In this document: positions 15,913-23,632 of the stretch, piece by piece
Layout of the letters: every line of letters begins with the position of its first letter
How positions within the stretch are numbered: the first letter of the stretch is position 1
From: Niallia taxi
GTDB taxonomy: Bacteria; Bacillota; Bacilli; Bacillales; Cytobacillaceae
Direction: 5' to 3'
Length of the DNA: 64,000 bases
NCBI RefSeq assembly: GCF_004005475.1
Contig: NZ_RZTZ01000005.1
Location: 248,001-312,000 of the forward strand
Position numbers and translations under genes: made by a program
The notes under the pieces: model-generated
What the model was told of the DNA's origin: nothing
Seen by the model: only the letters and a program-made list of their open reading frames with translations
Databases searched by the model: none

Positions 15913-16929
15913 ATGATTAAATTCAAACCCTTTATCGCACTAGGAGCCATTCTGTTCAGCATCACCTTATTGCTTCCAGCAATTTTAGTACTCCCTTTTA
16001 TTTCAGAACGGGGAAACGACACAACCGCCCCTCCCGCAGAGGAAACACCAGCAGAAAATACAGGACCAGCTGTGGAGGTTTCCATCTATAGGGAAGAACA
16101 AAAAAAGATAGAGAAAGTTGATTTAGAAGATTATGTTGCCGGTGTTGTGGCAAATGAAATGAATGCAAGCTTTGAACCAGAAGCACTAAAGGCACAGGCA
16201 TTGGCAGCAAGAACCTATATTGTCCGGAGAATGATTTCTGAGACAGAATCAGGACTGCCAGATGGAGCAGTGGTTGGTGACTCGATTACCTACCAAGTAT
16301 ATAAAAATAAAGAAGAATTAAAAACAACTTGGCAAAGCAAAGATTATGATTGGAAAATGAAGAAGATTGAGGATGCCGTCCAAGCTACAGCAGGACAGAT
16401 TCTGACATATGATGGACAGCCGATTGATGCTTTGTTTTTTTCAACTAGCAATGGCTATACAGAGAATTCTAATGACGTATGGGCTAATTCAGTTGCTTAT
16501 TTAAAAAGCGTCGAAAGCCCTTGGGATAAAAACTCACCGAAGTTCAATGGCCAAGAAGAGATTAGCATTCAAGATTTTGAAAGCAAGCTTGGCGTCTCCT
16601 TAGGAGGCAGTGCCAGCATTATGACAAATGTCGAGTATACTTCGGGCAAACGTGTTGCAAAGGCAAATATAAGCGGTAAAGAGCTCACAGGGACTGATAT
16701 ACGCGATAAGCTTGGATTGAAGTCTACAGATTTTACAATGACTAGAAGTGGTCAGAGTATAATTGTGACTACAAAGGGCTATGGACATGGTGTAGGCATG
16801 AGTCAGTATGGTGCAAATGGAATGGCGGCAGAAGGCAAGAATTACAAGGATATCGTCAAGTACTATTATAAAGATGTAGCTGTGACGAACTCAGAGAGCC
16901 TCCTGACGGCATATATGGCAAAAAAGTAA
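15913..16929 (+). CDS. spoIID: Stage II sporulation protein D, lytic transglycosylase
   Basis: A 338-aa membrane-anchored peptidoglycan hydrolase that works with SpoIIP and SpoIIM during engulfment. One N-terminal membrane helix (about 10-30) precedes a SpoIID domain with DYVAGVVANEMNASFEPEALKAQALAARTY, where the catalytic Glu of the family lies in ANEM, and the C-terminal GYGHGVGMSQYGANGMA motif. An upstream in-frame ATG (15874) is inside the promoter spacing; TGGAGG (15901-15906) points to ATG 15913. Confidence 0.95.
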   Translation: MIKFKPFIALGAILFSITLLLPAILVLPFISERGNDTTAPPAEETPAENTGPAVEVSIYREEQKKIEKVDLEDYVAGVVANEMNASFEPEALKAQALAARTYIVRRMISETESGLPDGAVVGDSITYQVYKNKEELKTTWQSKDYDWKMKKIEDAVQATAGQILTYDGQPIDALFFSTSNGYTENSNDVWANSVAYLKSVESPWDKNSPKFNGQEEISIQDFESKLGVSLGGSASIMTNVEYTSGKRVAKANISGKELTGTDIRDKLGLKSTDFTMTRSGQSIIVTTKGYGHGVGMSQYGANGMAAEGKNYKDIVKYYYKDVAVTNSESLLTAYMAKK

Positions 16930-16942
16930 TAGTGGAATAAGA

Positions 16943-16972
16943 AAAGCTCCCTTGGACACCAAGGGAGCTTAC
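16943..16972 (+). terminator. Terminator after spoIID
   Basis: A 12-bp stem AAGCTCCCTTGG/CCAAGGGAGCTT (16944-16970) with a 3-base loop. Only a short T stretch follows, so efficiency is uncertain. Confidence 0.7.
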
Positions 16973-17037
16973 TATTGTTTTACGGAGGTGTCATAATGCA
17001 AATATAAACAATTTAGAAAAAAAGTTTTTATTTTCAT

Positions 17038-17066
17038 GCATAAAAGAATTCAGTTTGTCGAAAAAT
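17038..17066 (+). promoter_or_regulatory. Possible forespore (sigma-F/G-like) promoter of spoIIQ
   Basis: GCATA (17038-17042) followed 15 bases later by an A-rich -10-like region (17058-17066) resembles sigma-F spacing, but the -10 lacks the GG doublet. spoIIQ is a known sigma-F gene, which is the main reason to look here. Confidence 0.3.
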
Positions 17067-17143
17067 AAGTTTTTAAAAAATTTTTTTGAGAATGTATATA
17101 TTTATCATTATCTGTTCAGAATGATTGCTGAGGTGATGATAAA

Positions 17144-18055
17144 ATGAGAGAGGAAGAAAACAAACGTACTTCTCCAAAATCAAAAGTAAAGAATTTCTTT
17201 AAAAAGCGTTGGGCATTTCCAGCTGTTTATATCGCGAGTGCAGCTATTATTCTAACAGGTGTCCTTTGGTATCAAAACAGTGCAAATGAGACAGACAAGT
17301 TTAAGTATGATGCATCAAATCCATCAACACAGCTTGATGACGAACCAGCAGTACCAGTTACAAATGATGTAGAAAACTTCGCATGGCCAGTTAATGATCC
17401 GGATAATGTAATAACGCAAAAAGGTTTTTATGACAATAGCCAAAGTAAAGAAGAGCAAGTAAACTCTCTAGTGTTCTATGATAATGTGTATCAGCCAAAT
17501 ACTGGTGTAGATTTAAAAATGGAAGATAACAGTGAATTTGAAGTTCTAGCTTCATTGAGTGGAACAGTTACAAAAGTATCTGAAGATTCTGTACTTGGTA
17601 ACACTATTGAAATTGAACATGCAGATGGAATTAAAACATTCTATCAATCTGTGAAGGATATCCAGGTTAAAGAGGGAGACGAAGTGAAAAAAGGTCAATC
17701 TCTAGCTACATCTGGACAAAGCCTATATAACAAAGATGGCGGTGTCCACGTCCACTTTGAAATTCGCAAAGCAGATGTTGCTGTAAATCCTATCGACTAT
17801 TTCAATAAATCTTTAGCTTCATTAGAAAAAGCCGATACATCTGAAGCAAGCCAAGCTACAGAGGAAAATGAAGTGACAGAGGAAAATGCAACAGAAGAAG
17901 ATGCTATATCAGAGGATGCAACACAAGATGAGTCTAAAAAAGAAGTAAGTGATGAGTCAAAAGATTCAACAAATACGGATGCTTCTGATGAATCAACAGA
18001 TTCTTCAAGTGATGACGCTGCAGATGAAAGTACTTCAGCAGATCCAAATGCATAA
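17144..18055 (+). CDS. spoIIQ: Stage II sporulation protein Q (degenerate LytM/M23 domain)
   Basis: A 303-aa forespore membrane protein that binds mother-cell SpoIIIAH across the engulfing membranes. Basic N-terminus, one membrane helix (about 24-41), then a LytM/M23 domain (about 110-225). The HxGxD zinc motif reads N-T-G-V-D, so the first zinc-ligand His is missing, while HVHFE keeps the second motif. This fits the non-peptidase scaffold role known for SpoIIQ. The last 75 or so residues are a low-complexity Glu/Asp/Ser/Thr tail. Ribosome site GAGGTGAT. Confidence 0.93.
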   Translation: MREEENKRTSPKSKVKNFFKKRWAFPAVYIASAAIILTGVLWYQNSANETDKFKYDASNPSTQLDDEPAVPVTNDVENFAWPVNDPDNVITQKGFYDNSQSKEEQVNSLVFYDNVYQPNTGVDLKMEDNSEFEVLASLSGTVTKVSEDSVLGNTIEIEHADGIKTFYQSVKDIQVKEGDEVKKGQSLATSGQSLYNKDGGVHVHFEIRKADVAVNPIDYFNKSLASLEKADTSEASQATEENEVTEENATEEDAISEDATQDESKKEVSDESKDSTNTDASDESTDSSSDDAADESTSADPNA

Positions 18056-18066
18056 TGCTTATGAGG

Positions 18067-18106
18067 AGAAGTCCAATTCTTTCGACAGAATTGGACTTCT
18101 TTTTTG
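18067..18106 (+). terminator. Terminator after spoIIQ
   Basis: A perfect 14-bp stem AGAAGTCCAATTCT (18067-18080)/AGAATTGGACTTCT (18087-18100) with loop TTCGAC and a T run. Confidence 0.95.
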
Positions 18107-18139
18107 TTATTTTGACGACAAATTTCTCGGGAAATAACA

Positions 18140-18177
18140 GCAAAAAAAAGCATGATGTCTGGAATGAACATCATGCC
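18140..18177 (-). terminator. Terminator of the minus-strand flavin/haem trio
   Basis: Read on the minus strand, GCATGATG (18176-18169) pairs with CATCATGC (18157-18150) and is followed by eight T. The stem overlaps the stop codon of the reductase-like gene. Confidence 0.85.
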
Positions 18178-18755
18178 TTCTTTACCATAACCTGCTTCTT
18201 TTTTAATTGAGCAGCTTGGACGATACGGAGAATTGTCAGGATGAGCACAGATGATCCTGTGAAGATATAGATGATAAGCATCCATATTGTCTGACTGTCT
18301 GTACCCATAAGAAATCCGTGAAAGAGAGCTGCGTAAAATGTTGGGAATGCAAGAAAATGAATGGCTTTCCACACCCTTTTTCCAAGCTTTTTCAGGAAGT
18401 CTGTTGATAGCACTAATAGCAGGAATCCGTAAAAGGCGAAAATGCCCAATGAAAGGGAGATGGCATTATGTTCAACAGTAAATGGTATAAGAATATTAAA
18501 GATGGTATAAGAGGTGTAATCTGTATCGAATACTAAAACGAGACCATGAACCATTCCAAACAGCAGGCCGAACCAGCCTGTAGCCTCGTGAGTATTTAAA
18601 AGTATTTTTTGAGATTTCTTTGGAAATATCGGTAGTTTAAAGGTTAAACCTGTCAGCATAGAGATAAACAGTAGTAAATAGGAAGTTATCGCTGCTGCCC
18701 TTGTTACGTTCCATATGCTGAATAAGTCACTAACATTGGAAATAATATCATTCAT
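18171..18755 (-). CDS. Ferric-reductase-like transmembrane haem protein
   Basis: A 194-aa protein with about six hydrophobic segments, like the ferric reductase-like transmembrane domain (Pfam PF01794; MsrQ/YedZ relatives). Candidate haem ligands are the His pairs in THEATGW and MVHGLVL and in IHFLAFP and LFHGF. No flavin or NADPH domain is attached, so electrons must come from a partner. It overlaps the end of the apbE gene by 8 bases and is last in a three-gene minus operon. Its donor and acceptor are not known. Confidence 0.82.
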   Translation of the reverse strand: MNDIISNVSDLFSIWNVTRAAAITSYLLLFISMLTGLTFKLPIFPKKSQKILLNTHEATGWFGLLFGMVHGLVLVFDTDYTSYTIFNILIPFTVEHNAISLSLGIFAFYGFLLLVLSTDFLKKLGKRVWKAIHFLAFPTFYAALFHGFLMGTDSQTIWMLIIYIFTGSSVLILTILRIVQAAQLKKKQVMVKKA

Positions 18756-19671
18756 ACTGTTTCACTCCTTCGTTTGTATATAAGTGTAAATTACCTCCTG
18801 ACAGACATCGATCTTCCTCAGTCAGGACGATAAAAGCAATATTTTTATTGTCATTAAATCTTTTTAATCCTTCCTCCCAGCCAAGAATAAGCATACATTT
18901 TGCCATTGCCTCTGCTTCTGTCAGCGTAGGGGCTATGACTGTTGCTTGAATTAAATTAGAGGTGCTTGGCATACCTGTCCTCGGATCAAGGATATGATGA
19001 TGCCTGCGCCCTCCTGCTGTTACCCAATTCCTTTTAACGATAGAGCTTGTCGCAATTCCTGCATCTCTGTGTAATTCAATAGAGGCAATGGTTTCTTCAG
19101 TACGCCTTGGATGGTCAATCTTTACGACACGCTTTTTATATTCTAATCCCCATGCGCAAATATCTCCTCCTGCAGATATCGCACCTGTCCTTATCCCATC
19201 CTCCTGCAGCAGCTCTGCAATGCATTGTGCTGTCCAGCCTTTAGCAATGCCGCCTAAATCGATTTGGATGTCCTGCTTTAAAGTTATACTCCTCATACCA
19301 GCATCGATTAATAGAGGGCGAATATTTGCGTTTAATGATGGTGATGCTTCTTCATCTGGATTTGCTTCTAGCAGTTCAAAGCTTCGGTCATAGCCGAGAG
19401 CGATAAGTTGTTTTCCTAAATAAGGATTATAGATGCCCTTTGTGACGGCATAGTAGAAGTCAGCTATCCTAATGGCCTCAAATAGAATAGAGCTACATAG
19501 GAAAGGGATATTTTTTGTATTGTTTAATTGAGACAGTTCACTTGTCTGATTGAAACGTGATAATGTACGTTCTGATTTCTTAAACAAGTGAGTGATTTTT
19601 CTTACAGATTCCGCTGGCAAATCGAATGTGCGAATAGTTGTATTCATACATGTGAAGGCTGTTTGCTGCAT
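18748..19671 (-). CDS. apbE: FAD:protein FMN transferase (ApbE family)
   Basis: A 307-aa enzyme of the ApbE family, which attaches FMN to a Ser or Thr of target proteins through a phosphodiester bond, using FAD. Family marks: DLGGIAKGW, the SAGGDICAWG segment, and HHHILDPRTGMPS, which contributes metal binding. No lipobox or clear signal peptide is visible, so it may act inside the cell or use another route. It sits between a small membrane protein gene and a haem membrane protein gene, which suggests its target is a redox partner of that system. Ribosome site AAGGGG before ATG 19671. Confidence 0.9.
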   Translation of the reverse strand: MQQTAFTCMNTTIRTFDLPAESVRKITHLFKKSERTLSRFNQTSELSQLNNTKNIPFLCSSILFEAIRIADFYYAVTKGIYNPYLGKQLIALGYDRSFELLEANPDEEASPSLNANIRPLLIDAGMRSITLKQDIQIDLGGIAKGWTAQCIAELLQEDGIRTGAISAGGDICAWGLEYKKRVVKIDHPRRTEETIASIELHRDAGIATSSIVKRNWVTAGGRRHHHILDPRTGMPSTSNLIQATVIAPTLTEAEAMAKCMLILGWEEGLKRFNDNKNIAFIVLTEEDRCLSGGNLHLYTNEGVKQYE

Positions 19672-19683
19672 ATAATTATCCCC

Positions 19684-20181
19684 TTAAGATGAATGGCTGC
19701 GCAGGTCTCCGCCTTCTGCCATGCTACCGTTAGATGGAGGTGCTTGAGAGCCTGAACCGCCGCTGAAATTATTTGTTCCACTGTCAGGAGTTGTTGTTGT
19801 ATCCTCAGAGCCGCCATTGAGCGTTGAATCAGAAGAGGAGCTGTCACTGTCTCCTTGATAATCTCCTGCCCAAGAGTCGCTGCTGCCAGAGGAATTGCTA
19901 TTCCCGGATGAGGAGTCACTGCTGCCAGATCCGCCATCAGGTGTTGTGTAGCTGCCGCTGCTCCCATCTGAAGGTAGCTGACTGCTGCTGCCATCCTCCT
20001 GTGCAAAAGGATTTTGACTGCTTGGTGTCTCGCTTTGTTGCCCATTTGTATTCGGTTGATTATTATATGCTGTTTGCTGGCTTGCTCCAGTTGAAGTTGT
20101 TCCGTTTAAAAAACCAATAAATCCTGTAAAAGCTGCAACGCTGGATAAACCTATGATCCACTTTGTTTTTTTAGGTGCCAT
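19684..20181 (-). CDS. Small membrane-anchored Ser/Gly/Asp-rich protein
   Basis: A 165-aa protein with a basic N-terminus (MAPKKTK), one hydrophobic segment (residues 8-25), then about 140 residues of Ser/Gly/Asp/Thr-rich low-complexity sequence outside the membrane. Just after the helix is T31-G32-A33-S34, resembling the core of the ApbE flavinylation motif (S/T-G-A-S/T) but without the usual upstream Asp. GAGGG (20195-20191 on the minus strand) with a 9-base gap fixes ATG 20181; a TTG lies 6 bases upstream. It ends 12 bases before apbE, so the three genes form an operon. I do not recognise a family. Confidence 0.75.
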   Translation of the reverse strand: MAPKKTKWIIGLSSVAAFTGFIGFLNGTTSTGASQQTAYNNQPNTNGQQSETPSSQNPFAQEDGSSSQLPSDGSSGSYTTPDGGSGSSDSSSGNSNSSGSSDSWAGDYQGDSDSSSSDSTLNGGSEDTTTTPDSGTNNFSGGSGSQAPPSNGSMAEGGDLRSHSS

Positions 20182-20587
20182 ATGCAATTTCCCTCGTTTC
20201 CTTTGTCATTATTTGCTTAAAAAGGATTGTACGAAAGTTTCCTTAATTATTTCTTAAGCGGTAGATAGATTTTTTAAATAAGTAAGACAAAAAAGAAGTA
20301 AACCTTGTTCCTATTCAAAATTTTCTGCATAAACTTTGACCCAAGCTAATAAACTGTTACAAACCTTACAAAAGTTGAAGTTTGGAGTGAGGAATCGTTA
20401 TAGATAAATGGATATGTAGTCGAGGACATGTTTAATCACGATAAGATCAGAAAGCGTTGAGCTGTCTGCCGCATGAGAGTTAGAGAGTTATCCATGAAAG
20501 GAAACGTGCGGGATGAAGAATTTCGATGAAGCGAAGAGCGAGTCTCATTTCACACTTCTCACATCCAATTTAGGGAGGGCGAGTGGT
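20182..20587. other. Divergent gap before spoIIID
   Basis: This 406-base gap carries the promoters of the minus trio and of spoIIID, but I see no strong consensus. Bases 20513-20587 are an open frame continuous with spoIIID (25 codons without a stop), and a separate short frame starts at ATG 20494 and stops at 20529. B. subtilis has a small ORF, usd, upstream of spoIIID that affects its translation, so a similar arrangement is possible. Confidence 0.45.
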
Positions 20588-20860
20588 GTGCACGATTACA
20601 TCAAAGAGAGAACTATCAAGATTGGAAAGTATATCGTGGAGACGAGGAAAACAGTTCGCGTTATTGCGAAGGAGTTTGGCGTATCCAAAAGTACAGTCCA
20701 TAAGGATTTAACAGAAAGGCTTCCTGAAATAAACCCGGATTTGGCGAATGAAGTGAAGGAAATTCTTGATTATCATAAATCAATTAGACATCTTCGCGGT
20801 GGGGAAGCAACAAAAATGAAGTACAAGAAGGAAGAGTTGGAAGGGGAAACAGTACAATAA
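20588..20860 (+). CDS. spoIIID: Sporulation transcription factor SpoIIID
   Basis: A 90-aa DNA-binding protein that activates and represses mother-cell genes under sigma-E and sigma-K. The helix-turn-helix is VRVIAKEFGVSKSTVHKDL (about 23-41), followed by the basic tail RHLRGGEATKMKYKKEE that contacts DNA. AGGGAGGG (20572-20579), 8 bases before GTG 20588, decides the start. The in-frame extension to 20513 is not conserved-looking. Confidence 0.96.
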   Translation: MHDYIKERTIKIGKYIVETRKTVRVIAKEFGVSKSTVHKDLTERLPEINPDLANEVKEILDYHKSIRHLRGGEATKMKYKKEELEGETVQ

Positions 20861-20904
20861 GACAGAAAATAAATCAGACATCAAAAGGTAAGCACACTTT
20901 TATC

Positions 20905-20939
20905 TATCGATGGAGGACAATAATCAACCTCCATCGGTA
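20905..20939. repeat. Perfect hairpin without T run after spoIIID
   Basis: A 12-bp stem TATCGATGGAGG (20905-20916)/CCTCCATCGGTA (20928-20939, one G-T pair) with an 11-base loop. No T run follows; a true terminator lies 26 bases further on. It could stabilise the spoIIID mRNA 3' end or be an operator. Confidence 0.6.
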
Positions 20940-20962
20940 GAAGAAATAAATAATGTAATTTC

Positions 20963-20988
20963 CGGACTTAGCAGGCTAAGTCTTTTTT
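20963..20988 (+). terminator. Terminator after spoIIID
   Basis: A stem GACTTAG (20965-20971)/CTAAGTC (20976-20982) is followed by TTTTTT. Confidence 0.85.
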
Positions 20989-21501
20989 ATATATACACAA
21001 TTTTAGGTATCTAACACAGATTTGTTTCCTAAGCAGTTATATAACAGATAGTTAATTAGAAATAAGTTAATCGTTTAAACGAACAAATATGAAAAAATTA
21101 CATATAAAAATAAGAAAAAATGCGCATATTTTTGACAAAAAGTTACTTCTTTCGTCAACGGTATGATAGAATAGAAAATTAGGGTAGGGCTAATGCGAAT
21201 CTTGTTGTAATAAGGTTAAAAGGCTTGTGAAGTGTTAGACATACGCTTATCATAAATGAAATTTAGGAGGTTTGTAGCAGTTGTCTTTTATATCGAACAA
21301 CTGTTCTTCTTTCTGTCATAGTATTGCATCTGAATGGTTAAAATAATCCGCTTATTGAATGCTTACATAATTTTAATGAAACTCGGTTCGCTTTTTTGCG
21401 TTTAAATAATGGGAGAAAATTAACTTTTCATGTAAAGGTCTGTTTATAAAAACAACAAATTGAAAAAACTGAATAATAGCTATAAGGAGGAAGTGTAAAA
21501 A
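20989..21501 (+). promoter_or_regulatory. mbl promoter region and long leader
   Basis: About 510 bases without a known gene. TTGACA (21132-21137) and TATGAT (21162-21167) are too far apart (24 bases) for one promoter; TTACTT (21143-21148), 18-base spacer, TAGAAT (21167-21172) is a weaker alternative. That would give a leader of roughly 320 bases. Inside it lies a good ribosome site TAGGAGGT (21264-21271) before a short ORF. The mbl ribosome site is AAGGAGG (21483-21489). Confidence 0.45.
21281..21346 (+). CDS. Possible 21-aa leader ORF in the mbl leader
   Basis: TTG 21281 lies 9 bases after TAGGAGGT (21264-21271) and opens 21 sense codons (beginning M-S-F-I-S-N-N-C and ending in S-E-W-L-K) before TAA at 21344-21346. 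The ribosome site is as good as that of many real genes here, but the ORF is very short and I do not know it. It may be a regulatory leader peptide or a chance match. Confidence 0.3.
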   Translation: MSFISNNCSSFCHSIASEWLK

Positions 21502-22503
21502 ATGTTCGCTAGAGATATTGGTATTGACTTAGGAACAGCAAATGTATTGATTCATGTTAAAGGGAAGGGTATCGTTTTAAACGAGCCATCAGTTGTAGCA
21601 CTAGACAAAAACTCAGGCAGAGTGCTTGCAGTCGGAGAAGAAGCACGCCGCATGGTTGGACGTACGCCAGGCCATATCGTAGCAATCCGTCCGTTAAAGG
21701 ATGGGGTTATTGCAGATTTCGATGTAACAGAGTCCATGCTAAAGCATTTTATTAATAAGCTGAATGTTAAAGGATTTTTGTCAAAGCCTCGCATTCTTAT
21801 TTGCTGCCCAACTAACATTACAAGTGTTGAGCAAAAAGCAATTAAAGAAGCAGCAGAGAAAAGCGGCGGTAAAAAGATATACTTAGAGGAAGAACCAAAA
21901 GTTGCTGCAATCGGAGCAGGAATGGATATCTTCCAGCCAAGTGGTAATATGGTAGTCGATATCGGTGGAGGAACAACAGATGTAGCAGTTCTATCTATGG
22001 GTGATATCGTAACTTCCTCCAGCATTAAAATGGCAGGAGATAAGTTCGACAGTGAAATTCTGCAATACGTTAAAAGAGAGTACAAGCTGTTAATTGGCGA
22101 AAGAACAGCAGAAAACATCAAGATTAATATTGGAACTGTTTTCCCTGGGGCGCGTAAAGAAGAAATGGAAATTCGCGGACGTGATATGGTTTCTGGTCTT
22201 CCAAGAACGATTACGGTTCATTCAGAGGAAATTGAACAAGCATTAAGAGAGTCTGTGACAGTTATCGTACAAGCTGCTAAGAGTGTTCTTGAAAGAACTC
22301 CTCCTGAGCTTTCAGCTGATATTATTGACAGAGGCGTTATTTTGACAGGAGGCGGCGCTCTTCTTCACGGAATAGACATGCTGCTTGCTGATGAATTGAA
22401 GGTTCCTGTTTTAGTTGCAGAAAATCCTATGGATTGTGTTGCGATCGGAACAGGCATCATGCTTGATAATATTGACCGTTTGCCAAAAAGAAAGCTAGGA
22501 TAA
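21502..22503 (+). CDS. mbl: Actin-like cell-shape protein Mbl
   Basis: A 333-aa MreB-family ATPase that forms membrane-bound filaments guiding lateral wall synthesis. Phosphate-binding motifs are DIGIDLGTANVLI (N-terminus) and VVDIGGGTTDVAV (near 150), and the adenosine motif is LTGGGALLHGID. The start MFARDIGIDLGTAN and the position between spoIIID and flhO identify it as Mbl, not MreB. Monocistronic, followed by a terminator. Confidence 0.95.
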   Translation: MFARDIGIDLGTANVLIHVKGKGIVLNEPSVVALDKNSGRVLAVGEEARRMVGRTPGHIVAIRPLKDGVIADFDVTESMLKHFINKLNVKGFLSKPRILICCPTNITSVEQKAIKEAAEKSGGKKIYLEEEPKVAAIGAGMDIFQPSGNMVVDIGGGTTDVAVLSMGDIVTSSSIKMAGDKFDSEILQYVKREYKLLIGERTAENIKINIGTVFPGARKEEMEIRGRDMVSGLPRTITVHSEEIEQALRESVTVIVQAAKSVLERTPPELSADIIDRGVILTGGGALLHGIDMLLADELKVPVLVAENPMDCVAIGTGIMLDNIDRLPKRKLG

Positions 22504-22530
22504 GCTGCTTTCTACTGGTATTTTTAATAA

Positions 22531-22568
22531 AAAAAGTCGGCTGTCCACATTGGAAGCCGACTTTTTTT
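22531..22568 (+). terminator. Terminator after mbl
   Basis: A stem AAAAAGTCGGCT/AGCCGACTTTTTT (about 22532-22567) with a T run. Confidence 0.9.
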
Positions 22569-22599
22569 ATTAAATTTTACATTTTGCATTAAATTCCAT

Positions 22600-22626
22600 T
22601 AGATATTTGCAAATAACTTCCGATAT
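22600..22626 (+). promoter_or_regulatory. Possible sigma-D promoter of flhOP
   Basis: TAGA (22600-22603), exactly 15 bases, then TCCGATAT (22619-22626) resembles the sigma-D consensus TAAA-N15-GCCGATAT with one mismatch in each box. It precedes two flagellar genes, the expected target class. Confidence 0.55.
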
Positions 22627-22766
22627 AATAAAGGATGAAGTTTACATGCAAGATATGACGTTATTCAACAAATTACTACAAAGATAATAGGAACTTATTT
22701 TATAATAAATATATATAGACTGACTAAAAATGAGCACAAAGATATTTTAGGAAATGGGGACAGTAT

Positions 22767-23585
22767 ATGTTTAAAGGATTTTATACTGCGGCATCGGGGA
22801 TGTTGGCACAGCAAAGAAGAACAGAAATGCTGACAAATAATATGGCAAACAGTAATACACCAGGATATAAGGCAGATCAATCTGCAGTCCGCACCTTCCC
22901 AGATTTGCTGCAGCAAACCGTTGACACATATTCACAAAACGGAAAAACTACTAAGTCAACGATTGGCTCATTAGGGACTGGAGTGTATATGCAAGAAGCT
23001 ATCCCAACATTTGCTCAAGGTGATATTACACAAACAGACTTGAAAACAGATATCGCCTTAGTGAATATAAATGTTCCTGGAGATGACAATAATACTGCAG
23101 GCTCTATTTTCTTTAATATCCAAGATGCTAATGGTGAAACAAAATATACTCGCAACGGAAATTTTACTCTTGATGGCCAAGGGTATTTAACAACGGGAAG
23201 CGGTTTGTATGTTTTAGATGAAAATAATGAACGCATTCAGCTACCAGATGATAATTTTACTGTGTCTAATGAGGGTATTTTAACATCAAGTGCAGGGGAT
23301 GCATATCGTCTTGGTGTAAGCTATACAGCTGACCCTAAATCGCTTGTGAAAGAAGGAGACGGCCTATTCCGGGCTGAAGATGGCCAAGCGCTTGAAAGTG
23401 CGTATACAGCAGGTGGCGTTTCATTTCAATTGAAGCAAAACTTCTTGGAAAGCTCTAATGTTGATGCAAGCAGGACGATGACAGACATGATGTCTGCATA
23501 CCGTTCCTTTGAAGCAAATCAGAAAATTCTTCAAGCATATGACAAAGGCATGGATAAAGCCGCAAATGAAATAGGAAAAGTTTAA
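22767..23585 (+). CDS. flhO: Flagellar hook-basal body (rod) protein FlhO
   Basis: A 272-aa rod/hook family protein. The N-terminal YTAASGMLAQQRRTEMLTNNMANSNTPGYK is the flagellar basal-body rod signature, and the C-terminal SSNVDASRTMTDMMSAYRSFEANQKILQAYD is the matching coiled-coil end. It assembles into the distal rod. First gene of flhOP. Confidence 0.93.
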   Translation: MFKGFYTAASGMLAQQRRTEMLTNNMANSNTPGYKADQSAVRTFPDLLQQTVDTYSQNGKTTKSTIGSLGTGVYMQEAIPTFAQGDITQTDLKTDIALVNINVPGDDNNTAGSIFFNIQDANGETKYTRNGNFTLDGQGYLTTGSGLYVLDENNERIQLPDDNFTVSNEGILTSSAGDAYRLGVSYTADPKSLVKEGDGLFRAEDGQALESAYTAGGVSFQLKQNFLESSNVDASRTMTDMMSAYRSFEANQKILQAYDKGMDKAANEIGKV

Positions 23586-23632
23586 TAGCAGTCCATTTAG
23601 GAGAAGCAGCCCAATAAGGGGGAGAGAATGAT

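Noticed and set aside
17797-18372. 191-aa minus-strand frame across spoIIQ's tail and the reductase-like gene
   Set aside because: Antisense to the acidic tail of spoIIQ, giving Ser-rich sequence; crosses two terminators.
19644-20045. 133-aa open frame overlapping the Ser/Gly-rich gene in another frame
   Set aside because: Shadow of a repetitive low-complexity gene; the chosen frame has a signal-anchor and a ribosome site.
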